64,000 bases of DNA, from assembly GCF_014842975.1 (NCBI RefSeq), contig NZ_JACYXK010000029.1, positions 558,001 to 622,000 of the forward strand, written 5' to 3'. Below, piece by piece: positions 10,038 through 18,331 of this stretch; positions within the stretch are counted from its first letter, which is position 1; each line of letters begins with the position of its first letter. This DNA is from Rhodanobacter sp. DHB23 (GTDB lineage Bacteria; Pseudomonadota; Gammaproteobacteria; Xanthomonadales; Rhodanobacteraceae). The notes beneath the pieces were generated by a model, which did no database searches, was not told the DNA's origin, and saw nothing but the letters and a program-made list of their open reading frames with translations. Made by a program: the position numbers and the translations under genes.

Positions 10038-10715
10038 TCACTCGCCTTCCTCGTCCACCAGCAATGGCTGCGTCGCGCCCGGTTCCACGGCGAGATGGCT
10101 GGCGGCGAGGGCGACCTGCGTGCGGTTGTTGACGCCCAGCTTGCGCATGATGGCCGTCATGTGCGCCTTCACCGTCGCTTCGGAGACACCGAGTTCCCAG
10201 GCGATCTGCTTGTTGAGCAGGCCTTCGGCGATCATGGTGAGCACGCGGAACTGCTGCGGAGTGAGCGTGGCGATGCGGGCCGCGATATCCGCTTCGTCGG
10301 GCTGCAGTTCGGCACTGCCGCCGACGAGCTGGGGTGGCAGCCACACGTCGCCGTCGAGCACGGCGCGGATGGCGTGGACGATCTCGTCGCCCGCCGTGGA
10401 TTTGGGGATGTAGGCGGCGGCGCCGTGGGCGAGCGCGCGGCGCGCGACCTGCGCCTCCTCGTGGCCGGATACCACGATGATCGGCAGGCCGGGGTATTGC
10501 CCGCGGATGTGCGCCAGCGCGGAGTAGCCGCGTGCACCGGGCATGTGCAGGTCGAGCAGCAGCAGGTCGGCGTCGGGGTATTGCTCGATCAGCGAGTACA
10601 GGCCGTGCACGCTTTCGGCGCTGCGTACCTGCGCCCGCGGCAGCGCGGCGAGCACCGCGCGCTGCAGGGCGTCGCGGAACAGCGGGTGGTCGTCGGCGAT
10701 CAGGATGTCTGTCAT
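10038..10715 (-). CDS. crbR: CrbR-like LuxR-family response regulator
   Basis: This 225-aa response regulator has an N-terminal receiver (MTDILIADDHPLFRDALQ, phospho-Asp in DLLLLDLHMPG) and a C-terminal LuxR/NarL helix-turn-helix (LTPQQFRVLTMIAEGLLNKQIAWELGVSEATVKAHM). Its gene lies immediately downstream of acs on the same strand and faces the hybrid kinase gene. This is the setting of CrbR, the partner of CrbS and activator of acs. The start at 10715 gives the canonical receiver N-terminus. A long inverted repeat separates it from the acs stop and may tune read-through. Confidence 0.88.
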   Translation of the reverse strand: MTDILIADDHPLFRDALQRAVLAALPRAQVRSAESVHGLYSLIEQYPDADLLLLDLHMPGARGYSALAHIRGQYPGLPIIVVSGHEEAQVARRALAHGAAAYIPKSTAGDEIVHAIRAVLDGDVWLPPQLVGGSAELQPDEADIAARIATLTPQQFRVLTMIAEGLLNKQIAWELGVSEATVKAHMTAIMRKLGVNNRTQVALAASHLAVEPGATQPLLVDEEGE

Positions 10716-10719
10716 GGAC

Positions 10720-10788
10720 GGGATTCGGGATGGCGGGATTCGGGATTCGGAAAAGCCGGCTCTGCCGAATCCCGCCATCCCGAACCCC
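10720..10788. repeat. Inverted repeat between acs and crbR
   Basis: Arms at 10720-10743 and 10765-10788 are inverted repeats matching at 23 of 24 positions, built from iterations of GGGATTCGG. They fill the 76-bp gap between the acs stop and the crbR start. The structure could act as a partial terminator or mRNA processing site, and the iterated motif also looks like a dispersed intergenic repeat. No T-run follows on the minus strand. Confidence 0.6.
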
Positions 10789-10791
10789 GGC

Positions 10792-12732
10792 TCATTTGAT
10801 CAGGCGTTCCTCGACGAGGTTCTTCACCACGCTGGGATCGGCGAGGGTGGAGATGTCGCCGAGCTGGTCGGGCTGGTTCTCGCCGATCTTGCGCAGGATG
10901 CGGCGCATGATCTTGCCCGAGCGGGTTTTCGGCAGCCCAGGCGCCCATTGCAGGAAATCCGGCGTGGCGATCGGGCCGATCTCCTTTCGCACCCAGGCCA
11001 CCAGTTCCTTCTTCAACTCGTCACTGCCGTTTTCGCCGGCGATCAGCGTGACGAAGGCGTAGATGCCCTGGCCTTTGATCTCGTGCGGCGCACCGACCAC
11101 CGCGGCCTCGGCCACCTTGGGGTGCGCCACCAGCGCGCTTTCCACTTCGGCGGTGCCGATGCGGTGGCCACTGACGTTGATCACGTCGTCGACGCGGCCG
11201 GTGATCCAGTAATAGCCGTCCTCGTCGCGGCGCGCGCCGTCGCCGGTGAAGTAGTTGCCGGGGTAGGCGCTGAAATAGGTTTCGATGAAGCGCTGGTGGT
11301 CGCCGTACACGGTGCGCATCTGGCCGGGCCAGGAGTCGGTGATCAGCAGGTTGCCCACGCAGGCGCCCTGCTGCACTTCGCCGTTGGCATCCACGATGGC
11401 GGGCTTCACGCCGAAGAACGGCTTGGTGGCGGAGCCGGGCTTGGTGGCGATGGCGCCAGGCAGCGGGGTGATCAGGATGCCGCCGGTTTCGGTCTGCCAC
11501 CAGGTGTCCACGATGGGCAGGCGGCTCTCGCCGACCACACGGTGGTACCACTCCCAGGCCTCGGGGTTGATCGGTTCGCCCACCGTGCCGAGCACGCGCA
11601 GCGAGGCGCGCGAGGCCTTCTTCACCGGTGCCTCGCCTTCGCGCATCAGCGCGCGGATCGCGGTGGGCGCGGTGTAGAACAGCGACACCTTGTGCTTGTC
11701 CACCACCTGCCAGAAGCGGCTGAAGTCGGGGTAGTTCGGCACGCCGTCGAACATCAGCGTGGTGGCGCCGTTGGCCAGCGGGCCGTACACCACGTAGCTG
11801 TGGCCGGTGACCCAGCCGACGTCGGCGGTACACCAGTAGACGTCGTCGTCGCGCAGGTCGAACACGCACTCGTGGGTGTAGCTGGTGTAGACGAGGTAGC
11901 CGGCCGAGGTATGCAGCACGCCCTTCGGCTTGCCGGTGGAGCCGGAGGTGTAGAGGATGAACAGCGGGTGCTCGGCCTCCATCGGCTCGGCCGGGCAGTC
12001 CGCGCTCTGGCCGTCCATCAGGTTGTGCCAGTAGCGGTCGCGCGGCGATTGCATCGGCACCGCGCTGCCGGTGCGGCGCACCACCACCACGGTTTCCACG
12101 CTGTTGGTGCCGGGGCGCTTGAGCGCCTCGTCCACGTTGACCTTGAGCGGGATCTTCTTGCCGCCGCGCACGCCCTCGTCGGCGGTCACCACCAGCTTGC
12201 ACTGCGAGTCGGCGATGCGCCCGGCCAGCGAGTCGGGCGAGAAGCCGCCGAATACCACGGAATGGATCGCGCCGATGCGCGCGCAGGCCAGCATCGCCAC
12301 CGCGGCCTCGGGGATCATCGGCAGGTAGATCGCCACGCGGTCGCCCTTGGCCACGCCCAGGTGCTTCAACGTGTTGGCGAACCTGCACACCTCGGCGTGC
12401 AGTTCGCGGTAGGTGAGCGTGCGCGATTCGTTCGGGTCGTCGCCCTCGAAGATGATCGCCACCTTGTCGCCCCGCTCGGCGAGATGGCGGTCGAGGCAGT
12501 TCGCGGCCACGTTGAGCGTGCCGTCCTCGTACCAGCGGATGTGCAGGTCCTTCGGATCGAAGGAGACATCCTTGATCCGGGTCGGTTGCTTCGCCCAGTC
12601 CAGCCGCTCGCCCGCCTTGGCCCAGAAGGCCTCGGGATCCTTCACCGACTCGGTGTACAGCCGCTCGTAGTCGTCCAGGCGGATGCGCGCCTTGGCGGCG
12701 AACGCGGGATCGACGGGATGGATCGTGGACAT
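10792..12732 (-). CDS. acs: Acetyl-CoA synthetase (acetate-CoA ligase, AMP-forming)
   Basis: This 646-aa protein has the usual family length. It activates acetate to acetyl-CoA via acetyl-AMP in the cytoplasm. ANL-superfamily motifs are clear: [17 protein letters not shown] (P-loop), [36 protein letters not shown] and the C-terminal [12 protein letters not shown], whose lysine is the conserved acetylation-regulated catalytic residue. The ATG at 12732 is preceded by an AGGAG Shine-Dalgarno. It is divergent from the porin gene with a 180-bp shared control region. CrbSR control is expected from its neighbours. Confidence 0.97.
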   Translation of the reverse strand: MSTIHPVDPAFAAKARIRLDDYERLYTESVKDPEAFWAKAGERLDWAKQPTRIKDVSFDPKDLHIRWYEDGTLNVAANCLDRHLAERGDKVAIIFEGDDPNESRTLTYRELHAEVCRFANTLKHLGVAKGDRVAIYLPMIPEAAVAMLACARIGAIHSVVFGGFSPDSLAGRIADSQCKLVVTADEGVRGGKKIPLKVNVDEALKRPGTNSVETVVVVRRTGSAVPMQSPRDRYWHNLMDGQSADCPAEPMEAEHPLFILYTSGSTGKPKGVLHTSAGYLVYTSYTHECVFDLRDDDVYWCTADVGWVTGHSYVVYGPLANGATTLMFDGVPNYPDFSRFWQVVDKHKVSLFYTAPTAIRALMREGEAPVKKASRASLRVLGTVGEPINPEAWEWYHRVVGESRLPIVDTWWQTETGGILITPLPGAIATKPGSATKPFFGVKPAIVDANGEVQQGACVGNLLITDSWPGQMRTVYGDHQRFIETYFSAYPGNYFTGDGARRDEDGYYWITGRVDDVINVSGHRIGTAEVESALVAHPKVAEAAVVGAPHEIKGQGIYAFVTLIAGENGSDELKKELVAWVRKEIGPIATPDFLQWAPGLPKTRSGKIMRRILRKIGENQPDQLGDISTLADPSVVKNLVEERLIK

Positions 12733-12819
12733 GCGGATCTCCTGTAGGCGCGGGTGCGGGCGGCGTAGGTAGGCCTTCGAGTGTAGCGATGTCGCCAGAG
12801 TGCCGAAGTGCCCCGTGTA

Positions 12820-12833
12820 TCGACTTTGGTCGA
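12820..12833. promoter_or_regulatory. Candidate regulator site between acs and the porin gene
   Basis: TCGACTTTGGTCGA is an inverted repeat (5-bp arms, 4-nt spacer) in the divergent acs/porin control region. Its core 11-mer, read on the other strand as GACCAAAGTCG, recurs at 2201-2211 upstream of tonB. Binding by the adjacent LuxR-type regulator is a guess from position only. Confidence 0.3.
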
Positions 12834-12912
12834 AGTTAAGACCATCGGCGAATAGCCGCGCGCGCGCAAGCATGGACATGCTCGGTTCCACCATTCCGAG
12901 GGGAAGCCTGCC

Positions 12913-14340
12913 ATGAGCCCGACACTCGTTCGTCGTTGCCGTGCGCCATTGGCGCTGGGCGTTGCCATCGCGTTGTCGCTGCCGTGGGCGGCTATGGCGC
13001 AAACCGCCGGCACCGCTGGCGAAAGCGCGCGCGAGCAACAGCTGGAACAGCGGGTGGACCAGCTGGAACAGGAGCTGGCTCAGCTCAAGGCGATGATCCA
13101 GGCGCAGAAGCAGCAAGCCGCGAGCCAGCCCGCACCCGCTGCCGGGACGCAGAACGTCGTCGCCGCGCCCGCCACCAACACGGGCAAACCGGTGTTCAGT
13201 AGTGCGCCGGGCCTGTCGGTGGCGCTGCACGGCTTCATCAGTGCCTCGGCCTTCAGCCAGAACAAGAGCTTCGTCTACGGCAATGGTCAGAACGCGGAAT
13301 ACCCGTCGTCCACCTCCACCAACGGCACGCTCAGCGGCGTGGACGTGCGCAACACGCGCTTCTGGCTGGACTTCAGCGGTGCGCAGCTGGCCGGCGACTG
13401 GACCGGCGGCGGTCGCATCGAGATGGATTTCTTCGGCGGCTACAATGGCACCGGCGCCTATGCGCAGCAGCAGCCGATCCCGCGCCTGCGCCAGGCCTAC
13501 ATGGACCTGGTCAACCCCGACAGCGGCAGCACGATACGCATCGGCCAGCAGTGGGATCTGCTGTTCCCGCTCGACAACGTCACCGCCTCGCTGTCGCACA
13601 TCGCGTTCCCGCTGGGCTTCGGTACCGGCATGATCGGCTGGCGCTATCCCGGTGTGGTTTGGATGCAGGATCTCAACCACGGCGGTGGCGGCGTGCAGTG
13701 GCGTTTGGACGTGGGCGCGTTCGAAGGTTCGTGGAACGGGCCGGATGCCGCCGTCAACAACATCAACTACCTCACCGCCGGCAACGTCGGCTTCCGGCCG
13801 CAGGTGGAAGCGCGGCTGCATGCGCAAGGTTCGGACTGGCTGGCCTATGTGGTGGCGCATTACAGCACCGTGGACCTGCGCGGCGTGAGCGGCACCGTGG
13901 CGACACCGGTGCAGTCCAACGTGAAGAGCGTGGGCTACGAAGTGGGCGGCCAGTGGAAGCCCGGCCCGTGGGTGTTCCGCGCCAATGCCTACACCGGCAA
14001 GGGCCTGGGCGAGGTGTTCGGCGACTTGTCGCAGTTCGGCGACATCAAGGACACCGGCGGCTACCTGCAGGCCGGCTACAACTTCACGCCCAACTGGAAC
14101 CTCAGCGCGGTCTACGCCTCCAGCAAGCCCAACAAGGACGACGTGATCCGCTGGATGGGCAACGGCTCCACCGGCCTGCTGCGCAGCCGCCAGACCGGCA
14201 TGGATCTCACCTATGCGGCCGGCAACTACGAACTCGGCGTCGAGTGGCTGTATGGCTGGCTCGACAGCACTACCAACGGCGTCGATACCAAGACCACCAG
14301 CGGCAACCAGGTCAGCCTGAGCGCGCTGTATCACTTCTGA
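12913..14340 (+). CDS. DcaP-like trimeric outer-membrane porin
   Basis: This 475-aa protein has a signal peptide (ending WAAMAQTAG), a short N-terminal coiled coil (about residues 36-65, [21 protein letters not shown]) and a beta-barrel domain rich in aromatic/glycine strands that ends in SALYHF. The coiled coil before the barrel and the [13 protein letters not shown] region are typical of DcaP-like porins, which pass small carboxylates. Its position between acs and the acetate transporter suggests uptake of acetate or other organic acids across the outer membrane. Substrate specificity cannot be read from the sequence. Confidence 0.85.
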   Translation: MSPTLVRRCRAPLALGVAIALSLPWAAMAQTAGTAGESAREQQLEQRVDQLEQELAQLKAMIQAQKQQAASQPAPAAGTQNVVAAPATNTGKPVFSSAPGLSVALHGFISASAFSQNKSFVYGNGQNAEYPSSTSTNGTLSGVDVRNTRFWLDFSGAQLAGDWTGGGRIEMDFFGGYNGTGAYAQQQPIPRLRQAYMDLVNPDSGSTIRIGQQWDLLFPLDNVTASLSHIAFPLGFGTGMIGWRYPGVVWMQDLNHGGGGVQWRLDVGAFEGSWNGPDAAVNNINYLTAGNVGFRPQVEARLHAQGSDWLAYVVAHYSTVDLRGVSGTVATPVQSNVKSVGYEVGGQWKPGPWVFRANAYTGKGLGEVFGDLSQFGDIKDTGGYLQAGYNFTPNWNLSAVYASSKPNKDDVIRWMGNGSTGLLRSRQTGMDLTYAAGNYELGVEWLYGWLDSTTNGVDTKTTSGNQVSLSALYHF

Positions 14341-14347
14341 CCCTGAC

Positions 14348-14375
14348 GGCGCCGGTGCCAGGCGACACCGGCGCC
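14348..14375. terminator. Hairpin after the porin gene
   Basis: Perfect 10-bp arms (GGCGCCGGTG at 14348-14357 and its complement at 14366-14375) begin 8 bp after the porin stop. No T-run is seen, so it may be a weak or Rho-assisted terminator, or it may permit read-through into the transporter gene. Confidence 0.5.
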
Positions 14376-14496
14376 AGCATGGATGATCCAACGCGGGCTT
14401 GCCCGTGGTCACACGCGCCGAGGCGCGGCGTGGATGGCCCGTCGCGCGTTGTACATGGCTTCCATCATCGCCATCCTTCCATTGGGGAATCGCACG

Positions 14497-15060
14497 ATGA
14501 GCGACGCAAGCACGCAAACGAAGTTTTCCAACCCCGCGCCACTGGGCCTGGCCGGCTTCGCGCTGACCACCTGGTTGCTGAGCATGATCAATGCCGGCTG
14601 GTTCAGCGGCGACGCCATGGGCATGGTGCTGGCCTGCGCGCTGGCCTATGGCGGTACCGCCCAGGCCATCGCCGGCGTGATGGAGCTGCCGCGTGGCAAC
14701 ACCTTCGGCGCCACCGCCTTCCTCAGCTACGGCGCGTTCTGGTGGTCGTTCGCGCTGTTCGTGCTGTTCCTGCACGACAAGGTGCCCGCCGCCTTCGTCG
14801 GCTGGTACCTGTTCCTGTGGGGCGTGTTCACCTTCTACATGTGGCTGGGCACGCTGCGTGCGCCGCGCGCGCTGCAATTGATCTTCCTCGCGCTGTGGAT
14901 CACCTTCTTCCTGCTCGCCGCGGGCGAATGGACCGGCATGGCGGGGTTGCACGAGGCCGGCGGCTACATGGGCCTGCTGACCGCCATCCTCGCGTTCTAC
15001 CTGTCCGCCGCCGAGATCATCAACGACAGCCAGCAACGCACGGTATTGCCGATCGGTTGA
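14497..15060 (+). CDS. satP: Acetate uptake transporter, SatP/AceTr (GPR1/FUN34/YaaH) family
   Basis: This 187-aa inner-membrane protein has six hydrophobic helices. The family signature [19 protein letters not shown] lies near the N-terminus, and the conserved [20 protein letters not shown] segment is in the middle. SatP proteins move acetate/succinate, probably with protons. The ATG at 14497 was chosen because it gives the standard short cytoplasmic tail before NPAP. Together with acs, the CrbSR genes and the porin it completes an acetate-scavenging module. It lies 156 bp downstream of the porin and may be co-transcribed with it. Confidence 0.93.
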   Translation: MSDASTQTKFSNPAPLGLAGFALTTWLLSMINAGWFSGDAMGMVLACALAYGGTAQAIAGVMELPRGNTFGATAFLSYGAFWWSFALFVLFLHDKVPAAFVGWYLFLWGVFTFYMWLGTLRAPRALQLIFLALWITFFLLAAGEWTGMAGLHEAGGYMGLLTAILAFYLSAAEIINDSQQRTVLPIG

Positions 15061-15114
15061 TGCAGGCATGCAAGTGTCGCGCGTGCTGAGATGCGCGCGC
15101 GGCACACTGCGCGG

Positions 15115-16206
15115 ATGGGCGATTCATCCATTCCATCGCAGGCGATCAAGGGACGCGGCGCTGCCTCCAATCCGGAGGGCCGCTTCGAGACCATCCGCCA
15201 TCATGCCGAAGACGACGGCTGGCAAAGCCGGTTGCTGGACGAAGCCGCGCCTCGCCCGAGAACCTGCGTCACCGAGGAACGCGCGCGCAGCGTCATCACC
15301 CGCAACGATTCGCCCGACATTGCCTTCGAACAGGCGCTCAATCCGTTCCGAGGTTGCGAACACGGGTGTGTGTATTGCTTCGCGCGACCCTCGCATAGCT
15401 ACCTCAACCTTTCGCCCGGGCTGGACTTCGAGACCAAGCTGCGCGCCAAGACCAATCTTGCCGATGTGCTGCGCGCCGAACTGGCCAAGCCGGGCTACGT
15501 GCCCAAGCCCATCAACATCGGCAGCAACACCGATCCATACCAGCCCATCGAGAAAAAATGGCGGCTCACCCGCGCCGCGCTGGAAGTGCTGGCCGAATGC
15601 CGTCACCCTTGCACCATCGTCACCAAGAACGCCCTGGTGGAGCGCGACCTCGACCTGCTCGCGCCGATGGCGCGCGAAAAGCTGGTGCAGGTGTTCGTCT
15701 CGGTGAATTCGCTGGACAACCACCTCGCCGCCAAGCTCGAGCCGCGCGCCAGCGCACCGCATCGCCGCCTCAAGGCCGTCGCCGCGCTGGCCGAAGCCGG
15801 CGTGCCGGTGGGCGTGCTCGTCGCGCCCATCATCCCCGCGCTCAACGACATGTACATGGAGGCGGTGCTTGAGCGCGCGCACGAAGCCGGCGCGCGTTGT
15901 GCCGGCTACACCGTGCTGCGCCTGCCGTGGGAACTGAAGCAGCTGTTCCGCGAGTGGCTGGCGTTGCACGCGCCGCAGCGCGCGGCACACGTGATGAGCC
16001 TGGTGCAGCAGATGAACGGCGGCCGCGACTACGACAGCGACTTCGCCACGCGCATGCGCGGCCAGGGCGTGTTCGCGGAATTGCTGCGCAAGCGCTTCGA
16101 GTTGGCTTGCCGCAGGCACGGCTTTGGTCGTGCGCGTGAATTGCGACTCGACACCTCGCGCTTCGTTCCCCCGCGCAAGCCGTCGCCGCAGGGGGAGCTG
16201 TTCTGA
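15115..16206 (+). CDS. PA0069-family radical SAM protein
   Basis: This protein of about 363 aa carries the cluster-binding CxxxCxxC motif (Cys81, Cys85 and Cys88 in [14 protein letters not shown]) and the segments [21 protein letters not shown] and [18 protein letters not shown] typical of PA0069/Rv2578c-type radical SAM proteins, related to SplB. It presumably cleaves SAM reductively to start a radical reaction. The substrate is unknown, although relationship to spore photoproduct lyase suggests nucleic acid chemistry. ATG 15115 is preferred, and 15091 is possible. Its 3' end abuts the convergent HAD gene with a 4-bp gap. Confidence 0.88.
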   Translation: MGDSSIPSQAIKGRGAASNPEGRFETIRHHAEDDGWQSRLLDEAAPRPRTCVTEERARSVITRNDSPDIAFEQALNPFRGCEHGCVYCFARPSHSYLNLSPGLDFETKLRAKTNLADVLRAELAKPGYVPKPINIGSNTDPYQPIEKKWRLTRAALEVLAECRHPCTIVTKNALVERDLDLLAPMAREKLVQVFVSVNSLDNHLAAKLEPRASAPHRRLKAVAALAEAGVPVGVLVAPIIPALNDMYMEAVLERAHEAGARCAGYTVLRLPWELKQLFREWLALHAPQRAAHVMSLVQQMNGGRDYDSDFATRMRGQGVFAELLRKRFELACRRHGFGRARELRLDTSRFVPPRKPSPQGELF

Positions 16207-16210
16207 ACGG

Positions 16211-16804
16211 TCAGGCGATTTCCAGCCCGCGATAGAACTTCCGCTGTGCCAGTGTCAGCATCGCTTCGTCCTCGTGCGTATCGCCGTAGGCGTAGCACTG
16301 GTCGTAGGCGGCGAGGGCGTAGCGTTCGCGCACGCGGCGCGCTTTCTCCTCGCCCACGCATTGGGCGCCTTGGTAGCGGCCGGTGAGGCGGTTGCCACGG
16401 GTTTCCAGCGTGGAACAGATCAGGTCGAGGCCGTGCTGTCTGCACCACGGCGCGAGGTAGAAATCGAAGCCGCCGGAAACCAGCACCACCTTGTCGCCTT
16501 GCGCCTGATGCCACGCGAGGCGTTGCATGGCTTCGGTGCGAAGCACGTTGGGAATGTACTCGACGGCGAAGCGTTCGCCAGCGGCGTGGATGTGCGCGGC
16601 AGGCACGCCGCGGAAGCCGAAAATTGCCACCGCGTTGCGTATCGTCGTGCCCTTGACGAGGCCCAGCTTGTAGCCGGCCAGCATCGGTGCGAACACCGGT
16701 ATGCCCAAGGCGCGCCGCAGCGGCGACGTCGCCTGCCGCATGAAGTCGGGCATCGTCTCGTGCGTGGTGAGGGTGCCGTCGAAGTCGAACAGGGCAAGGT
16801 TCAT
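16211..16804 (-). CDS. HAD-superfamily IB phosphatase (SerB-like)
   Basis: This 197-aa protein has the complete HAD catalytic set: motif I FDFDGTLT (nucleophile Asp7, Asp9), motif II VVLVSGGFDFYL, a lysine in VGEEKARRV and motif IV AYGDTHEDEAML. The helical cap after motif I places it in subfamily IB, the phosphoserine-phosphatase-like group. Its ATG overlaps the stop of the upstream HipA-like kinase gene by 4 bp (ATGA), so the two are translationally coupled. Substrate is unknown. The coupling to a Ser/Thr protein kinase-like toxin invites the idea of an opposing phosphatase, which is inference. Confidence 0.85.
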   Translation of the reverse strand: MNLALFDFDGTLTTHETMPDFMRQATSPLRRALGIPVFAPMLAGYKLGLVKGTTIRNAVAIFGFRGVPAAHIHAAGERFAVEYIPNVLRTEAMQRLAWHQAQGDKVVLVSGGFDFYLAPWCRQHGLDLICSTLETRGNRLTGRYQGAQCVGEEKARRVRERYALAAYDQCYAYGDTHEDEAMLTLAQRKFYRGLEIA

Positions 16805-18186
16805 GTGACTTCCGTATCGAAGCGTTGGCGCAGGCATTGCACGGCGGCGTGGTTGGCGTCGGCGATGCGGTGGAATTCGTCGCTTGCGAGCGGATGTCGT
16901 GCCACGCGCTGCCAGTAAAGCGCGGCCCAGCTTGCGGCCGTGCACCAGCTGGCCAGTGCAGCGGGCGTAGGCGGTGGCGGGTCGAACGCACGCGTCATCA
17001 CGGTACCGCTGCTGGCGGGCCGGTAGAGCATGGGCAGCATGTCGTAGCTGGGCGCGAGCGGCAGCGGCAGCGTGTCGCCGAGGAAGCAGCCGAGGTTGCC
17101 GAAGTGCATGTCGGTGTTGGCGATCAGGCGGCCGAACCACCAGCGCAGGCGCACCTGTTCCAGCGCATCGGCACTGATCCAGCCGGCTTGTTGCATGCGT
17201 TGCGCGGCGGCGGCCCAGTCGTCGCGTTCGCCGTCGCGGGCGTCGCTCCACGAGGCAAGGCTCACGAAGCCGCGCCGGCCATGTGCGCCGATGCGGTCGA
17301 AGCGCGTGGTTTCCAGGCACAGCCAGCCTTGCGACTGGACGAGTTCGGTGCGCGCGCTGGCATGGCCGTGTTCCGCGAGCAGTTCGGCGGCGAGGTGTTC
17401 GCACACCAGCAGGTCGGCCCAGCGGCGCGCGCCGGGATGGGCGTCGGCGGGCTCGCCGAACTTCACGATCACGTGGCGCAGGCTGTCGTCGGCTTCACGC
17501 ACGCAGGTAGTGAACTTGGGCTGCTCGCCGGCGGCGGAAGAACCCACCAGCTCGCCGCCAAGCGTAGCTTGCGCGAGTTGCGCGTAGTACTCGCCGCGCG
17601 CGGCGGCGGGGATGGCCTCCGGTTCGTTGCGCAGGGCGCGTTCCAGCGCGGTGTCGCCCAGCACGAAGTCGCCAGGGGCGTCGTCGCCGTGCAGCAGCAG
17701 GGCGGTGAGCACGGCGTCCCCGTTCCAGCGCAGCACGTCGGTGGGCAGGCCCAGTTCGCGCGACCAGCGCTGGGCGAACTGGCGGCCGAGGAAACCTTGC
17801 GGGCGCTGGTCGTCGAGGAACCACGGCAGGCCGGGGAACAGACCATCGGCGAATTCGCCCTGGAACCAGTCGGGCGGCGTGGCGGTGGCGACGAGGCAGC
17901 CGTCGCCGTGCAGTGCCGTCAGCTCGCCGAATTCACGCGGCTGGCCGCGCTCGTCGATGCGGTACAGCGGCCAGTGCGTGCCCAGCCCGCGCACCTCGCG
18001 CACGGCGGCATAACGGCTGCGCCGCGCCTGGCCCACGCGCACCACGCGCGAGCCGGCGGCGGCCAGGGCTCGCGAAATGCTGGGTTGGCTGGTGCCCAGT
18101 GCCGCTCCCAGCTCCCGTGAACTGGCCACCCGGCGCAGGCGCAGGGTGTCGAGCAGACGCTCGGTGAGGGTGGTTGGGTTGACCAT
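16801..18186 (-). CDS. HipA-family kinase with N-terminal winged helix (YjjJ/HipH-like)
   Basis: This 461-aa protein begins with a winged helix-turn-helix (residues 1-65, SSRELGAALGTSQPSISRAL). The HipA kinase fold follows: a Ser-rich ATP-binding loop GSSAAGEQPKF (215-225), the catalytic loop NTDMHFGN (Asp359, His361, Asn364) and the metal-binding YDMLP (Asp382). The domain order matches E. coli YjjJ, a HipA-family toxin that lacks a separate HipB. The fused DNA-binding domain could replace HipB as autorepressor. No hipB gene is adjacent. The HAD phosphatase gene overlaps its stop. The ATG at 18186 has no Shine-Dalgarno and sits at the predicted transcription start, so translation may be leaderless. 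Confidence 0.85.
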   Translation of the reverse strand: MVNPTTLTERLLDTLRLRRVASSRELGAALGTSQPSISRALAAAGSRVVRVGQARRSRYAAVREVRGLGTHWPLYRIDERGQPREFGELTALHGDGCLVATATPPDWFQGEFADGLFPGLPWFLDDQRPQGFLGRQFAQRWSRELGLPTDVLRWNGDAVLTALLLHGDDAPGDFVLGDTALERALRNEPEAIPAAARGEYYAQLAQATLGGELVGSSAAGEQPKFTTCVREADDSLRHVIVKFGEPADAHPGARRWADLLVCEHLAAELLAEHGHASARTELVQSQGWLCLETTRFDRIGAHGRRGFVSLASWSDARDGERDDWAAAAQRMQQAGWISADALEQVRLRWWFGRLIANTDMHFGNLGCFLGDTLPLPLAPSYDMLPMLYRPASSGTVMTRAFDPPPPTPAALASWCTAASWAALYWQRVARHPLASDEFHRIADANHAAVQCLRQRFDTEVT

Positions 18187-18231
18187 ATATGAATAGATAC
18201 TTGAATAGATAATTCAAGTCAAATATTCATA
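18186..18231 (-). promoter_or_regulatory. AT-rich promoter with nested concentric inverted repeats for the YjjJ-like gene
   Basis: On the minus strand -35 TTGACT (18217-18222), a 17-bp spacer and -10 TATCTA (18194-18199) place the transcription start at or next to the A of the ATG at 18186. An inner inverted repeat CTTGAAT-N5-ATTCAAG (18200-18218) fills the spacer and touches the -35 element. An outer repeat TATGAATA/TATTCATA (18188-18195 and 18224-18231) shares the same centre. GAATAGATA also occurs as a 12-bp-spaced direct repeat (18191 and 18203). This is a strong candidate autoregulatory operator. Confidence 0.7.
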
Positions 18232-18290
18232 ATATCAATTTGTTATGTGGAATATGGTTTGATTGGTGAATAGATTTCTGGATGGGTTGA

Positions 18291-18319
18291 CCGGCTTCTT
18301 CGTGTCTGGAAGAAGCCGG
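18291..18319. terminator. Hairpin at the 3' end of the S9 peptidase gene
   Basis: Perfect 11-bp arms (CCGGCTTCTTC at 18291-18301 and its complement at 18309-18319) with a 7-nt loop lie just beyond the minus-strand stop of the S9 peptidase gene. There is no clear T-run on the minus strand, so the structure is terminator-like only. Confidence 0.55.
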
Positions 18320-18331
18320 CCTTGCCATCGT

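Noticed and set aside
10792-15105. Minus-strand frame open for 1437 codons through acs and across the porin and satP genes
   Set aside because: The part beyond 12732 is antisense to convincing genes and has no recognisable domain. High G+C removes stop codons in the opposite frame. acs itself starts normally at 12732.
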